A stretch of 64,000 bases of DNA, taken from assembly GCA_036924085.1 (NCBI GenBank), contig JAVGWX010000019.1:18076631-18140630 (forward strand), written 5' to 3'. Positions 52,611-64,000 of the stretch are shown piece by piece; position 1 is the first letter of the stretch; the number at the start of each line of letters is the position of its first letter. A model generated the notes under the pieces. The model worked only from the letters and a program-made list of their open reading frames with translations. It did no database searches and was not told where the DNA came from. Source of the DNA: Ariolimax columbianus (taxonomy: Eukaryota > Mollusca > Gastropoda > Stylommatophora > Arionidae). The translations under genes were made by a program, and so were the position numbers.

Positions 52611-52838
52611 TGGTCGACATCCTTCAGCTGTTAGAAACCGAATCACCGCTCGCTGATCAACTCTGAACGGATTCCGTATCACACCCGCCATGTTTTCAAC
52701 GGTCTGCTAAGGAAACTATGAGTCGGAAGATAACGACATTTTGCAAACTCGACGGTTGGTGTGTGCTGTTTACACCAGAATTGCCGTATGTGCACTTGTT
52801 GCAGTTAGGTCCGGTTTAATTTGAACACACCTCGTGTG
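52611..52838. repeat. Element D dispersed repeat, copy 2
   Basis: Matches 1196-1440 across its length, lacking about 20 bases near the CATCATGCGCATCG block of copy 1. Confidence 0.7.
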
Positions 52839-54462
52839 TATATATATATATAATGTACATGTACATGGCCCTTTTATATGTCCACTATCTTTGATGCTAT
52901 CGTTGCGGGTATAGTCATATCTTTGATTTTAATTTCCTTAACCCATTACACCACAAGCCTTAAATGAATCGTCTTTATGCGTGATCAGCCTTTGTTTCAG
53001 AGTAGATGCCTTATTCATGCTTATTTTCTTCATCTAGGCCATCGCTGTCCTCACATTTTTGGTCCGTCTACCCTGGCTGGCTGGTTAAAGGGAAAGTCCA
53101 TAACCCTTTTTGTTGGTGGTTTCAGGCATGCTAGGGTGTAAAGGGTTAAAGGGATGTCTAGCCCCATGCACATCCCTCTTTAGCCGCTCTTGATGATATG
53201 CATATAAGATCTTAATGGTCTTATTCCTTTCAACCAGGGGACCACACGGGTGCTCTGTGCACAGATACACACGGACACACACACAGACAAACGTGGCCGG
53301 AAATTGAATGCAAAATTTAACCACTGTGGTGGATGGCAATAAAAATATTTTGCCACTCCGGTGGATGGCAATAAAACCAGATACAAATTAGTTCGCGTAT
53401 AAATTATACCACAGACGTATTATCCAGATTTATTCTACGTTGTTCTACGCTCACACAATGAATGATGAATCATCAGTTGGATATAAAATCCACCTTTTTC
53501 AGTAATTCATCCATCCACCCGCTCTCTGATTCGTTCATCTGTGTGTCGCTCACCAACCCCATCCATCACATAGCAACTGTGAGCCGCCTTTGTACTAAAT
53601 AAATTGTTACAGAAACAAAGCTCAGAAAAAACTTACAATGGCGAAATGAATTCTCACAGCAGCTTCAATTCAATTTTCTAGGCTAAAGCAATAGTGAAGA
53701 CGGGAAAAAGATGAATTTCTGCAACGCCTAGAATTGAATTTTCCATCTCTTAAAAATAATGGATAGCAATGTCAAAGGAAAGAACACACAATTAATGTTC
53801 CGAAAATCTCTTTTAGAAATTCAATTCTAAACAATAACTGCTCCCCTTGAATTGAGTATGGCGAGCGCGACTGAAATAATGACTTCCCCCCATCCACATT
53901 AAATACAATTGGAGTTTCCAGATAAAGGGAGGGAATGGGAAGACCACCCGGCAGGAGAGAAAAGGATAATGTTGAGCAAAGATAAGGCTGACGAAAGGGT
54001 GTATACATTCAGATGAATGATGTTTGGAGGAAGAGCACAGAGATGAAGAATGGAATACATATAACTAACGGCAGAACTATATTATGCATTTGCTTATCTT
54101 GGAATGAAGGACGAGAGATCGACAAACGTCGAGACAACAGGAGAGGGATGGAGAAATGGTGACATTTAAGTGGTCATCTGTAACATACAATGCGTTAAAA
54201 GTGTGCATTTCTTGGGGAAGCTTCCTGACCTACAGCGTGACATCTGACAGTCAATCAGAAAGTAGTTATGAGTAACATCAGAATAATTTCCGTTAGACAT
54301 ACGGAATCTGTAATTGGGATCTTAGGTACAGGTAGGAGGAGCATATTGACACGACTCAATGACTTTATCTTACACGCAGCTTCAGTTGTAGCCTCTGTCA
54401 TATACACCATGCATGAGCTGGAAGTCAGATGTGATAGGAGGCCGAAGATGTGGTGGTGAATG
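52839..54462. other. Unassigned stretch
   Basis: An inverted pair (TTCAATTTTCTAGGC near 53673, GCCTAGAATTGAA near 53731) suggests a small hairpin. 54.0-54.4 kb has nothing recognised. Confidence 0.35.
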
Positions 54463-54705
54463 AGGTAACAGCAACCAGCGACTCATAACAGCATCAGGGT
54501 CAGTTATCTATAACTGACCAAGACCCTTTTTCACCTTCAAATAGCTGTCATGGAAACGGGATGCAGTCATGCAGCCTGACTGAAAGATTATGAATCGAAG
54601 AGGGAAGGCAAACCAAGTTCAAAAAATGGCGTGCTGATATCGGATGTGTCGTGCCGATAGGCGCATAAATCACAGCATTGTTGATAACTACCACACAACG
54701 TAGAA
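54463..54705 (+). mobile_element. Divergent Element A copy
   Basis: AACAGCAACCAGCGACTCAT, CATCAGGGTCAGTTATC, CCAAGACCCTTTTTCACCTT, ATCGAAGAGGGAAGGC, GCTGATATCGGATGTGTCGT, and CTACCACACAACG follow the element's order. Confidence 0.65.
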
Positions 54706-54754
54706 ACATAAATGAGACAAACATGGCTTGGTGATTGCGAGTGTGAAGCCAGGG

Positions 54755-54960
54755 CTGAATATTGTGAAAATGAAAATTAAACGAATAGGTCATGCAGCTC
54801 TCAAACAGATGGTCCAAACAAGGCAATAGAGGGAGAGAGGCCTGGGAAGCCTTATATTATAAATGGAATCACATTCAGGAAGTCAAATTCAGAAGACAAA
54901 GAGGAAAGGAATTTTGGGCAAACAAAAATCAAGTGACAAATTGCCTGATCGACGTATTGA
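54755..54960 (+). pseudogene. Possible LINE coda scrap
   Basis: Translates to NIVKMKIKRIGHAALKQMV then a REREAWEALYYKW run, vaguely like the K-x-R-x-x-G-H coda. Weak. Confidence 0.25.
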
Positions 54961-55404
54961 TCTGAGCGTTGTAGCTAACATTTTGTCATAGTGTGTCTCG
55001 GATAATGTGAAAGAAAGATGGTAGCATATCGTTTCATTTACATAATTAAGTTTGCTTGTGGGCTGAAGCGGGGAAATAAACAGACCCAACCATGGACAAC
55101 AAAATAAAGTAGTTCTGGCACTTGCTGTAACAATTTATATACACAAATCTATCTGTCCATCCATGAGGATTTATTAGGTTGAGAAATACATGTTCTTTCG
55201 TATGCAGTCGCTAAGCAGTGTGCAAACTAGTTCTAAAAATGTAACTGATTGAACAAAGATCTGTACATATGTTATGAACGCATATCTCCTTGTTGCAGGC
55301 ATCAAATCCACTCCGCCACCCATTCCTGCATATAAACAGTTCAAATAAAGATTATGTTTGGGCATCAAAAGATGACGATGGCTGTAGCTACTGATGGTTC
55401 CTGT
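54961..55404. other. Unassigned stretch
   Basis: Nothing recognised. Confidence 0.4.
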
Positions 55405-55985
55405 ATCCATCACGTTGTAGATTATCACGTTTTAGATTATCACGTTGTAGACCACGTTGTAGACCAGCACGTTGTAGACCATCACGCTAGTATACCATCT
55501 TACTGCAGAGCATCACGTTGTAGACCATCACATTGTAGACCATCATATTGTAGACCGTCACTTTGTAGACTATCACGCGGTAGATCATCTAATTGTAGAT
55601 TGTCTCATTGTAGACCATCACGTTATGGACTATGACGTTATTAGACCGTCTCATTGTAGACCATCTTGTTGAATACCATCACGTCGTAGACCATCTTATT
55701 GTATACCATCTCATTGTATACCATCTCATTGTATACCCTCTCGTTGTATACCATCTCATTGTAGACCATCACATTGCTTACCATCTCATTGTAGACCATC
55801 ACGTTGTATACATCACGTTGTATACCATCTTATTGTATACCATCTCATTGTACACCATCTAGTTGTATACCATCTTATTGTATACCATCTCATTGTATAC
55901 CATCTAGTTGTATACCATCTCATTGTATACCATCTCGTTGTATACCATCTCGTTGTATACCATCTCGCTGTATACCATCACGCCG
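55405..55985. repeat. 15-bp minisatellite
   Basis: About 36-38 units of CATTGTATACCATCT type, with GTAGACCATCACGTT forms at the left and GTATACCATCTCGTT forms at the right. Confidence 0.95.
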
Positions 55986-56419
55986 CGTGATCTCACTGAC
56001 TGGTCAACGCATATTTGACGCAAGCTTTTCGTCACAAAATTTACCGAAAACATTGTTTTTCATTATCGTTGCAACAAAGGGTTGCACAGTACATCTACAG
56101 AACGGCTTTCATGCAAAAACCGTGCCAGATTCATTCCAAAAGTATATTATTTAAAATATTTTACATCAACTTCATATTACCCCCAGAGCATGATTATTGA
56201 CAAGCAAGAACAAAATATGATCACTGCCATACCAGTATGAGAATGATCAACACCCATACCCTTTAATAGACCCGCATACAGTAATCTTTGCACACACGGT
56301 CTTCCGATGACGTCGGCCAAAAAAACCATTTTTTGATTGGCCGCCAATAATAATAGCAGTTGGTATATCAGGTTCCCGTGACATACAAGATGTTTATGTC
56401 TTTATAACTACCCAAGTGG
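55986..56419. other. Unassigned stretch
   Basis: Nothing recognised. Confidence 0.4.
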
Positions 56420-56570
56420 TTTTAAGGGTATCTCTTTCCTTCTGCCTCTTTCCTTCTCCCTCTTTCTCTCTCTTTCTCTCTCTCTCCCTCGTTCTCTCTC
56501 TCTATTTCTCTCTCTTTCTCTCTTTCTCTATCCTTGTTTCTGTCTCTCTATCTCTTGGGGGGGGGGGGCA
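56420..56570. repeat. CTTTCT-rich tract and poly-G
   Basis: Pyrimidine-rich (TCTCTTTCTCTC) followed by about a dozen G at 56556-56568. Confidence 0.9.
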
Positions 56571-57339
56571 GAGACGAGTACAGGACGACTGTCCCACAGC
56601 TAGTAGGTCGTAAGCAGTGACTAACAGTATGGTCTCAACCCTGTACGGTAGAAAACTCCCCAACAAATGATTTGTGCACACCTTTCATTCACATACACCC
56701 CAAAATTAAGCAATACGTGTATTTAAAAACGTGAATGCGCTTTTCTTTCTCTCACAAATCAGAAGGCGGATGTAGACGAAAGGCAATAAACAAATAACCA
56801 AAGTTGGGCGAAGCAGAGACAAAGTAAGATGTTTTTGATAGTGAGGGTGAGAGTTCAGTAGACATTCATCTAATGATGAAGGAAACAATATTAGAGCAAT
56901 ATGTTATACGCATACGCAGACACACGCGCGCGTGCACAAGCACAGAAAAGGGTCGCTTGTATCATGCCCTTTGGTCTCCCCCCCCCCCTTTCCTCTCCCC
57001 CCCCCCTTTCCTCTCCTCCGTCCCCGAGGACGTGCCCAACACACCCACTCGGTAATTGCGCCACTGCACAGAAAGTAATGACAGGAAATACAAGTTGCAA
57101 GTTTCCCCGAGATTTCACCACTAACTCCAGGTGGCGACACGACCTCGCTGTTAATAGAAGGCCAACTAGCCGCGAGGCGGGACCGTACCCCGACGAGTCT
57201 CTACAGCCGCGAGCTTCTTAATTATTTTCGTTGTCTTAATTAGCATTAATGTTAAAATCTCAATCGTCTTCACTTGAAATTGCCAAAGACGCTGAGCCGA
57301 AAATCTCAAGCAACCGAGAATAATGAGTACGGCCGTTAT
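56571..57339. other. Unassigned stretch
   Basis: C runs occur at 56978-57010. 57020-57215 is more GC-rich than its surroundings. No gene was recognised. Confidence 0.35.
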
Positions 57340-57832
57340 TATTTCACCATTTACTCCCCTTATAAATATTATTTTGGATCTGTTTCATGACAGTTTGTGG
57401 CTGTCTAGCCGTTACTCTGCCATTAAATATCGTCTACCCTTACTCTTCCATTACAGTCTACCCCTTACTCTTAGCATAATAAATTGTATACCCGCTGTTC
57501 TAACTATAATACAATTTGTTTAGCCATGTTCTTCCATAATAGGTCGTCTACATTTACTATTACCGTTATAGGTTATCCACCCCTACTCTTATCAATATAA
57601 GTTGTCTGCCCCTACTCTTGCTATTACATGTTGTCTACCCCTACTTTAATCATGTTGTCTACCTTTCCTGCTCTTGCTATTATAGGTTGTCTACTCCTAC
57701 TTTTATCACAAGTTGTCTACCATTTCTCTTATCATATTTGCCTGGATACACCTACACGTATCGTAATAACCTATACACCCTTACTATTTTCATAATAGAC
57801 TGTCTGCTCCCTACTCTTACCATTATAGGTGC
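57340..57832. repeat. Degenerate ~29-30-bp minisatellite
   Basis: Loose units of GTCTACCCCTACTCTTACCA plus TTATAGGTT, about 15 of them, strongly decayed. Confidence 0.75.
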
Positions 57833-58497
57833 GATAAATGAAAAGATGGATGTGCATGAAGGAAGCATCGTTAAAGACACCCGCACTCCTTCCCCAAATT
57901 TGCTGTGGAATTCTACCCTGCATATATTCAGATAAATTCTTCATTTAAAGCCACCAGCTACAATGGTTGGATGTCCTATACTTCACTTGGAGCGAAAATC
58001 AATCATAGATGGGGCTATAATAAACTGCTATCCAGTATGAAGTGCTAATATTCTTCACCTTACTAAGTCTCAGCTGCAGTTTTTTTTTTTGAAATATGCG
58101 GAGCTAGTTTCCCCACTTCCTAATCTGCTGTGTCTTCCCTAATAGCCTTCCATTGTTACGTGTCTGAAAAACATAAAATTAGATTGGAAAGACAAACATA
58201 AAGTAATATACCAGGATTAAACTGCCACTATAAGATCTGGCAGGATTTACTAGACATGTATAAATGTAAAGCGATTAACACGACAATGACATGTACTATC
58301 CTCTTGTCTGTTCAACGTTTATAAAGAACAAGTATCAGTGAATAGTCTCAGATATGCCGATTAGACAAGCCCTGCTGTATGCTTTCTAAAAGGACCACAA
58401 TAACTACCTGAATTGTTGATTCTAGGCTCGAAATCGACTCTACAGATAATCTAAACACCATCAAATACCGGAACAGGTGAAGAGCTTTTCGTGTTTG
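57833..58497. other. Unassigned stretch
   Basis: Nothing recognised. Confidence 0.4.
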
Positions 58498-59256
58498 TGA
58501 AATATAGTGCGTCTATGAAATATAGCGTGTCTGTGAAATATAGTTCGTCTATGAAATATAGCGTGTCTGTGAAATATAGTGCGTCTATGAAATATAGCGT
58601 GTCTGTGAAATATATGTGTCTATAATATATTTCGTTAATGAAATATAGTGCGTCTATGAAATATAGCGTGTCTGTGAAATATAGTGCGTCTATGAAATAT
58701 AGAGTGTCTGTGAAATATAGCGCGTCTGTGAAATATAGTGCGTCTGTGAAATATAGCGTGTCTGTGAAATATAGCGTGTCTATGAAATATAGAGTGTCTA
58801 TGAAATATGACGTGTCTATGAAATATAGTGTATCTATGAAATATAGCGTGTCTGTGAAATATACTGTGTCTGAAATATATTGCGTCTATGAAATAAAGTG
58901 TGTCTATGAAATATATGTGTCTATAATACATTTCGTTTATGAAATATAGTGCGTCTATGAAATATAGTGCGTCTATGAAATATAGTGCGTCTATGAAATA
59001 TAGTGTGTCTATGAAATATAGTGTGTCTATGAAATATAGTGCGTCTATGAAATATAGCGTGTCTATGAAATATAGTGCGTCTATGAAATATAGTGTGTCT
59101 ATGAAATATAGTGCGTCTATGAAATATAGCGTGTCTATGAAATATAGTGCGTCTATGAAATATAGTGCGTCTATGAAATATAGTGTGTCTATGAAATATA
59201 GTGTGTCTATGAAATATAGTGTGTCTATGAAATATAGTGTCTATGAAATATAGTAT
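58498..59256. repeat. 18-bp minisatellite
   Basis: About 42 units of TAGTGCGTCTATGAAATA with GCGTGTCTGTG variants. A variant block ATGTGTCTATAATA.ATTTCG occurs at 58614 and 58915, 301 bp apart, showing a block duplication. Confidence 0.96.
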
Positions 59257-59494
59257 TGGGAGATTAGATGAAAATCAAGAAGAGAATAGAGAAATCTGTT
59301 TGACCAAAGTGAGTCATCTATTAACATCGTAACAAGTACCCTGCAAATTTAAAATAAGCAAGTGTAATGTGTACTTGTCTTTACTGTATGAGGTACACGC
59401 GTGAGTAATGAACAAATCATATGGGCAATGAAATGTGGATATATATATAAGCAGGGCTTGAAAAAAAACGTTCGTTTGCTTGGCTGTGACGGGT
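59257..59494. other. Unassigned spacer
   Basis: Nothing recognised. Confidence 0.45.
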
Positions 59495-60012
59495 AAAAAA
59501 TGTTGGTTGTTGAGAGGAAAAAAAATGTTGGTTGTAGAGAGGAAAAAAGATGTAGGTTGTTGAGAGGAAAAAAAATGTTGGTCGTTGAGAGGGGAAAAAA
59601 TGTTGGTTGATGAGAGGAAAAAAAATGTTGGTTGAGAGGAAAAAAAATGTTGGTTGTTGAGAGGAAAAACAATGTTGGTTGTTGAGAGGGAAAAAAATGG
59701 TTGTTGAGAGGAAAAAAAATGTTGGTTGTTGAGAGGAAAAAAGATGTTGGTTGTTGAGAGGAAAAAAAATGTTGGTTGTTGAGAGGGGAACAAATGTTGG
59801 TTGATGACAGGAAAAAAAATGTTGGTTGAGAGGAAAAAAAATGTTGGTTGAGAGGAAAAAAAATGTTGGTTGTTGAGAGAAAAAAAAATGTTGGTTGTTG
59901 AGAGGGGAACAAATGTTGGTTGATGAGAGGAAAAAAAATGTTGGTTGAGAAGAAAAAAAATGTTGGTTGTTGAGAGGAAAAACAATGTTGGTTGTTGATA
60001 GGGAATAAAAAG
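59495..60012. repeat. ~25-bp minisatellite
   Basis: About 20 units of AAAAAAAATGTTGGTTGTTG plus AGAGG, with GATGAGAGG and shortened GGTTGAGAGG variants in repeating order. Confidence 0.96.
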
Positions 60013-60414
60013 TTGTAAATTGTTACTACATAAGGACTCTCGCGCGATTATTAATGATGTTAAGGTTAGGATAGATTGTACAACTACCAGGCATGTTCAA
60101 GAACACAGACGCCATGTTTCTGACAGTAGAGCCTTTTTCTCTCTCTCAAGAAGACAGGCTAATACTGTGTAAGTAATACAATAGAATTTGGTTTGTTACG
60201 CCTTTTTATGTAGAAATGAAAGTGAATTATTACCTAGTTTAAATTTTTTAGCATACATTGCATGACTGTAGTCTGACCATGCTGACTGCTAACAGGTGAG
60301 CCACCGTAAAATTGTTCAAACCCTGCATATACGAATGCGCTGCATCTCCTGGTAAGACAAAAAGAAAACAAAAAAGTAAAGTCCTGGTGACATTAGAGGT
60401 TATATGATTGATAA
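60013..60414. other. Unassigned stretch
   Basis: Nothing recognised. Confidence 0.4.
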
Positions 60415-60655
60415 ATGAAATACGAGCCAATCATCTGCGATATGTTGGTCAAATCAAAAGACAGAACACCTTGCTGAAAACAATACCGGAATGAAGGGTG
60501 AACAAACGGGCTAGAGGTAAACAAGACTATAAGTGGGAAGATAACATTAAAGATGGACAGGAACACGCGTACCAAATTGCAACAATAAGTCACGAGACAG
60601 ACGACGTTGGAGATCCATTGCAGTCAATCTTCTCAACACTTCATCTCTGACGACA
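60415..60655 (+). pseudogene. LINE coda scrap
   Basis: Translates to EIRANHLRYVGQIKRQNTLL, then RARGKQDYKWEDNIKDGQ, then a degenerate D-R-R-R-W-R-S-I-A end in another frame. This follows the L-R-W-x-G-H...R-G-R-x-x-x-W-x-D-N-I-K-E-W coda order. Confidence 0.6.
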
Positions 60656-60757
60656 TTCGCTTATCTATGACTATCATGTTTGTTTAACCACAGAGTGCCA
60701 CGAAACGGCTTCTTATTGATATCTTCCGAAAACACAGTCACTACTTTATCGTGTCTG
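60656..60757. other. Unassigned spacer
   Basis: Nothing recognised. Confidence 0.4.
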
Positions 60758-62252
60758 TAATATACAGTGCATACGCATTGAGTATCTTATATACCGTGCA
60801 TACGCATTGAATATCTTATATACCGTGCATACGCATTGAGTATCTTATATACCGTGCATACGCATTGAGTATCTTATATACCGTGCATACGCATTGAGTA
60901 TCTTATATACCGTGCATACGCATTGAGTATCTTATATACCGTGCATACGCATTGAGTATCTTATATACCGTGCATACGCATTGAGTATCTTATATACCGT
61001 GCATACGCATTGAGTATCTTATATACCGTGCATACGCATTGAGTATATTATATACAGTGCATACGCATTGAGTATCTTATATACAGTGCATACGCATTGA
61101 GTATCTTATATACAGTGCATACGCATTGAGTATCTTATATACAGTGCATACGCATTGAGTATCTTATATACAGTGCATACGCATTGAGTATCTTATATAC
61201 CGTGCATACGCATTGAGTATCTTATATACCGTGCATACGCATTGAGTATCTTATATACCGTGCATACGCATTGAGTATCTTATATACCGTGCATACGCAT
61301 TGAGTATCTTATATACCGTGCATACGCATTGAGTATCTTATATACCGTGCATACGCATTGAGTATCTTATATACCGTGCATACGCATTGAGTATCTTATA
61401 TACCGTGCATACGCATTGAGTATATTATATACAGTGCATACGCATTGAGTATCTTATATACAGTGCATACGCATTGAGTATCTTATATACAGTGCATACG
61501 CATTGAGTATCTTATATACAGTGCATACGCATTGAGTATCTTATATACAGTGCATACGCATTGAGTATCTTATATACCGTGCATACGCATTGAGTATCTT
61601 ATATACCGTGCATACGCATTGAGTATCTTATATACCGTGCATACGCATTGAGTATCTTATATACCGTGCATACGCATTGAGTATCTTATATACCGTGCAT
61701 ACGCATTGAGTATCTTATATACCGTGCATACGCATTGAGTATCTTATATACCGTGCATACGCATTGAGTATCTTATATACCGTGCATACGCATTGAGTAT
61801 CTTATATACCGTGCATACGCATTGAGTATATTATATACCGTGCATACGCATTTAGTATCTTATATACCGTGCATACGCATTGAGTATCTTATATACAGTG
61901 CATACGCATTGAGTATCTTATATACCGTGCATACGCATTTAGTATCTTATATACCGTGCATACGCATTGAGTATCTTATATACCGTGCATACGCATTGAG
62001 TATCTTATATACCGTGCATACGCATTGAGTATCTTATATACAGTGCATACGCATTGAGTATCTTATATACCGTGCATACGCATTGGGTATCTCATATACC
62101 GCGCATACGCATTGAGTATCTTATATACCGTGCATACGCATTGAGTATCTTATATACCGTGCATACGCATTGAGTATCTTATATACAGTGCATACGTATT
62201 GAGTATCTTAAATACCGTGCATACGCATTGAGTATCTTATATACAGTGCATA
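60758..62252. repeat. 29-bp minisatellite, about 51 units
   Basis: Unit ACCGTGCATACGCATTGAGT plus ATCTTATAT, very uniform. CCGTG and CAGTG variants occur in blocks. The variant GAGTATATTATATA occurs at 61041, 61418 and 61824, that is 377 and 406 bp apart (13 and 14 units). This shows a higher-order repeat. Confidence 0.98.
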
Positions 62253-62956
62253 CTGTGAGAATACCATAAATGACTATTCCTTAACATGAACGCAACCAAA
62301 CTCTTCACATATGCCATTTACATTACAACCTCGTTTTAACACTCTACAACCGGCCTTGACCGAGCCCATCCCCTCTGTACGCTTCTAAATGACAGATTTA
62401 ATCAATATAGACTGCATGCGAATCCCGATAAATGTCAGTAGCTCGCGTTTGCTGACCCTCGCTGCGCGCTCAATTTCTGATACTAGCGAGCGACAGCGCA
62501 TTCGGATGACTTAGTTAGAATCTCCTTTGCTCGGTTCCATAGCTTGCAGTGTTTATGGATAGTTTAGTGATCGTTTTAGGGGAGGTGGGAGGGGATGAAA
62601 GAGAAGAGGAAGGAAAGAAGTACGGATTGGTAGAGGGCCGACGTCCCGTTGCATAGCTGCTTGGTTGGATTCTCTTTAAAGGGGGGGGGGGGGTGATTGC
62701 GTAACGAAGCGGCAAGTGTCACGGCACAAGATTTCTTGTCGGGTTTGAACTCCCAAAATAATAAGGGCGTTTTGGAAGTAGTATCCCTCAAATACATGTT
62801 GCTGCGCTGGTGCCTGCCATTCATGGCAATAACACGGACCAGCACATACAGCGTTAGAAAGGGGAAAAAAAAGTAAGCTACCGAAAGAAACACCACCATT
62901 CGTAAACTTCCCAACCGGCCCAGCTGTAAATGCCGTAAAGCCGGCCTACAGTGTCT
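62253..62956. other. Unassigned stretch with poly-G
   Basis: About a dozen G lie at 62682-62693. No gene recognised. Confidence 0.4.
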
Positions 62957-63320
62957 AAAAAAAGAGACTAATTCAAGGAGATTTAATTCAGGTTTATAAG
63001 ATAATCAACGGAAAGAATGAATTAGACTATAACATTTCTTTCTTCAAAATACAGCCGCCTACAAGAGCAAAAGAGCACAGCCACAAATCAATTAAAGAAA
63101 GGCCCAGATTAGATACCAGGAAATATTTTTTTAATCGGAGAGTAGTTAATGCTTGGAATGCATTGCGAGAGGAAATAGTGCTGGCAGGGTCAATTAATTA
63201 ATGCATTCAAGAATAAATTGGCTGCGTATAGTTATTTTTAGATCAAGGAAATGTAATAGAAACTGGTTGTATACAGACTCTACAGAGTCTTTTTAGCCAA
63301 TATAAAGACGTAAAGTTAAG
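62957..63320 (+). pseudogene. LINE H C-terminus and 3' end
   Basis: Traces of GDLIQVYKII, then a terminal NAWNAL-like peptide (AATGCTTGGAATGCATTGCG), followed by the 3' end AACTGGTTGTATACAGACTC and TACAGAGTCT. Reading frame broken. Confidence 0.7.
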
Positions 63321-63861
63321 TTAATGGATACACGGATGACTGGCAGGGAAGAAAATGTGATCAGAAAAGAGAACAGACCACCTAACATCACGAAAAGCTC
63401 ATTTTAATCACTTCATCCGCGTCAGCAGCGCTTGCTATGGGTCTTCCGTTACATTAACATGCAGTGAGGTTGTGTTCGGTGATGCCTTAGGTCAGTGCGG
63501 CAATGGTTCATAGTAGCGTGTTCTTTTGCTCCTGGTTTTTTAATCACATAAGAAGTTGATAGCGATAAGACTGATAAAACGACCGGATAAAACCCTCAAA
63601 AGCGACTCGGTATGTGGCTCAAAATGTGAATCTTGTGAAAACGAGTCGTAAACATCCAACCAACAGCAGCCAACGCAAAACGAGATTATCTTTTATTGAG
63701 TTAAAAAAGAAGATGATGGTATCGCTTGATCAAAGTTTATCAACTTGCGGTCACCATACTCTTGAAAGCTATGCGATCAAGCAAGAATGTGTGCGCCCAT
63801 AAAAGACAATTTAAAACTACCATATTTTATTCATATCTCTTTGGATTGGTGTAACTTTCCT
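63321..63861. other. Unassigned stretch
   Basis: Nothing recognised. Confidence 0.4.
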
Positions 63862-63993
63862 AACATCCCCAGCGTGCTGATGAAGAATTGCCTGATTCTT
63901 TCATACGGTTGTGCTATACTTGACTTGATCTGCGTGTCTCTCACTACTACGGGGATCACGTTGATCCCCACCTCGTTAGCGAGACTACTATTT
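63862..63993 (-). mobile_element. Element C copy with palindrome
   Basis: ACATCCCCAGCGTGCTGATG, GCGTGTCTCTCACTACTACG and GGGGATCACGTTGATCCCC match the copy at 19785-19950. The element runs toward the window end. Confidence 0.65.
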
Positions 63994-64000
63994 AAAAACA

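Noticed and set aside
53673..53745. A possible MITE hairpin
   Set aside because: Only a ~13-base inverted pair, no target-site duplication and no second copy seen.
59314..59985. 223-codon minus-strand frame with FFLSTTNIFF repeats
   Set aside because: Translation of the 25-bp poly-A-rich minisatellite.
60758..62252. 29-bp direct repeats resembling a CRISPR array in period
   Set aside because: Units are contiguous with no unique spacers, in a eukaryotic sequence. It is a minisatellite. The same holds for the 36-bp array at 21829.

Overview
This is eukaryotic, non-genic, repeat-dominated DNA. It has no operon structure, no bacterial-type genes, and no open reading frame that reads as a host protein family I can name. 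Recognisable protein traces are nearly all decayed non-LTR retrotransposon (LINE) tails: reverse-transcriptase C-terminal 'coda' segments, RNase H domains, and one ruined reverse-transcriptase domain. The LINE types, together with tRNA-derived SINEs and very abundant minisatellites, fit a lophotrochozoan invertebrate, most likely a mollusc (possibly a gastropod). That placement rests on family resemblance and is an inference.

Layout. 0-5.7 kb: a tRNA-SINE, LINE tails, a 61-bp tandem array grown from a LINE 3' end, and copies of a high-copy ~360-bp element here called Element A. 5.8-15.5 kb: the least TE-like part. It holds a CpG-rich block with a good splice donor (6343/6344), a candidate internal exon with good acceptor and donor (11248-11448), and a short candidate terminal coding exon (15341-15467), all on the + strand. 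Minisatellites and more Element A copies lie between them. 13.5-21.6 kb: LINE RNase H and coda fragments, Element C copies, a 75-bp array and a tRNA-SINE. 21.8-23.3 kb: a 36-bp array of about 42 units. 23.4-28.6 kb: coda scraps, microsatellites and a 26-bp array. 29-31.6 kb: one LINE reverse-transcriptase relic interrupted by a 31/39-bp array that itself carries an Element A insertion. 32-42.5 kb: LINE codas, Element A copies, tRNA-SINEs and small arrays. 42.6-44.1 kb: a 1.5-kb TTC/TTG (GAA/CAA on the other strand) tract. 45-55 kb: LINE tails with a zinc-finger motif, SINEs and a 44-bp array. 55.4-62.3 kb: a chain of large arrays (15, ~29 degenerate, 18, 25 and 29 bp). The window ends in a LINE tail and an Element C copy.

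The most interesting signal is Element A. I count about 19 copies (13 typical, 6 divergent). Five have exact 11-12-bp direct flanking repeats, which shows retrotransposition-like insertion. Many end in (GAA)n and share a GAACGAA-(GAA)n end with the RNase H LINE seen four to five times here, which suggests that LINE mobilised it. A ~32-bp module near its 5' end is duplicated in one copy and expanded to about six units in another. A second theme is that several tandem arrays grow out of retroelement coding sequence rather than anonymous DNA (1.86-2.59 kb, 9.89-10.09 kb, 29.46-30.47 kb). All family names used here (Element A, C, D, E; LINE F, G, H, M, P, R, W, Z; SINE S1-S5) are working labels for this window only.
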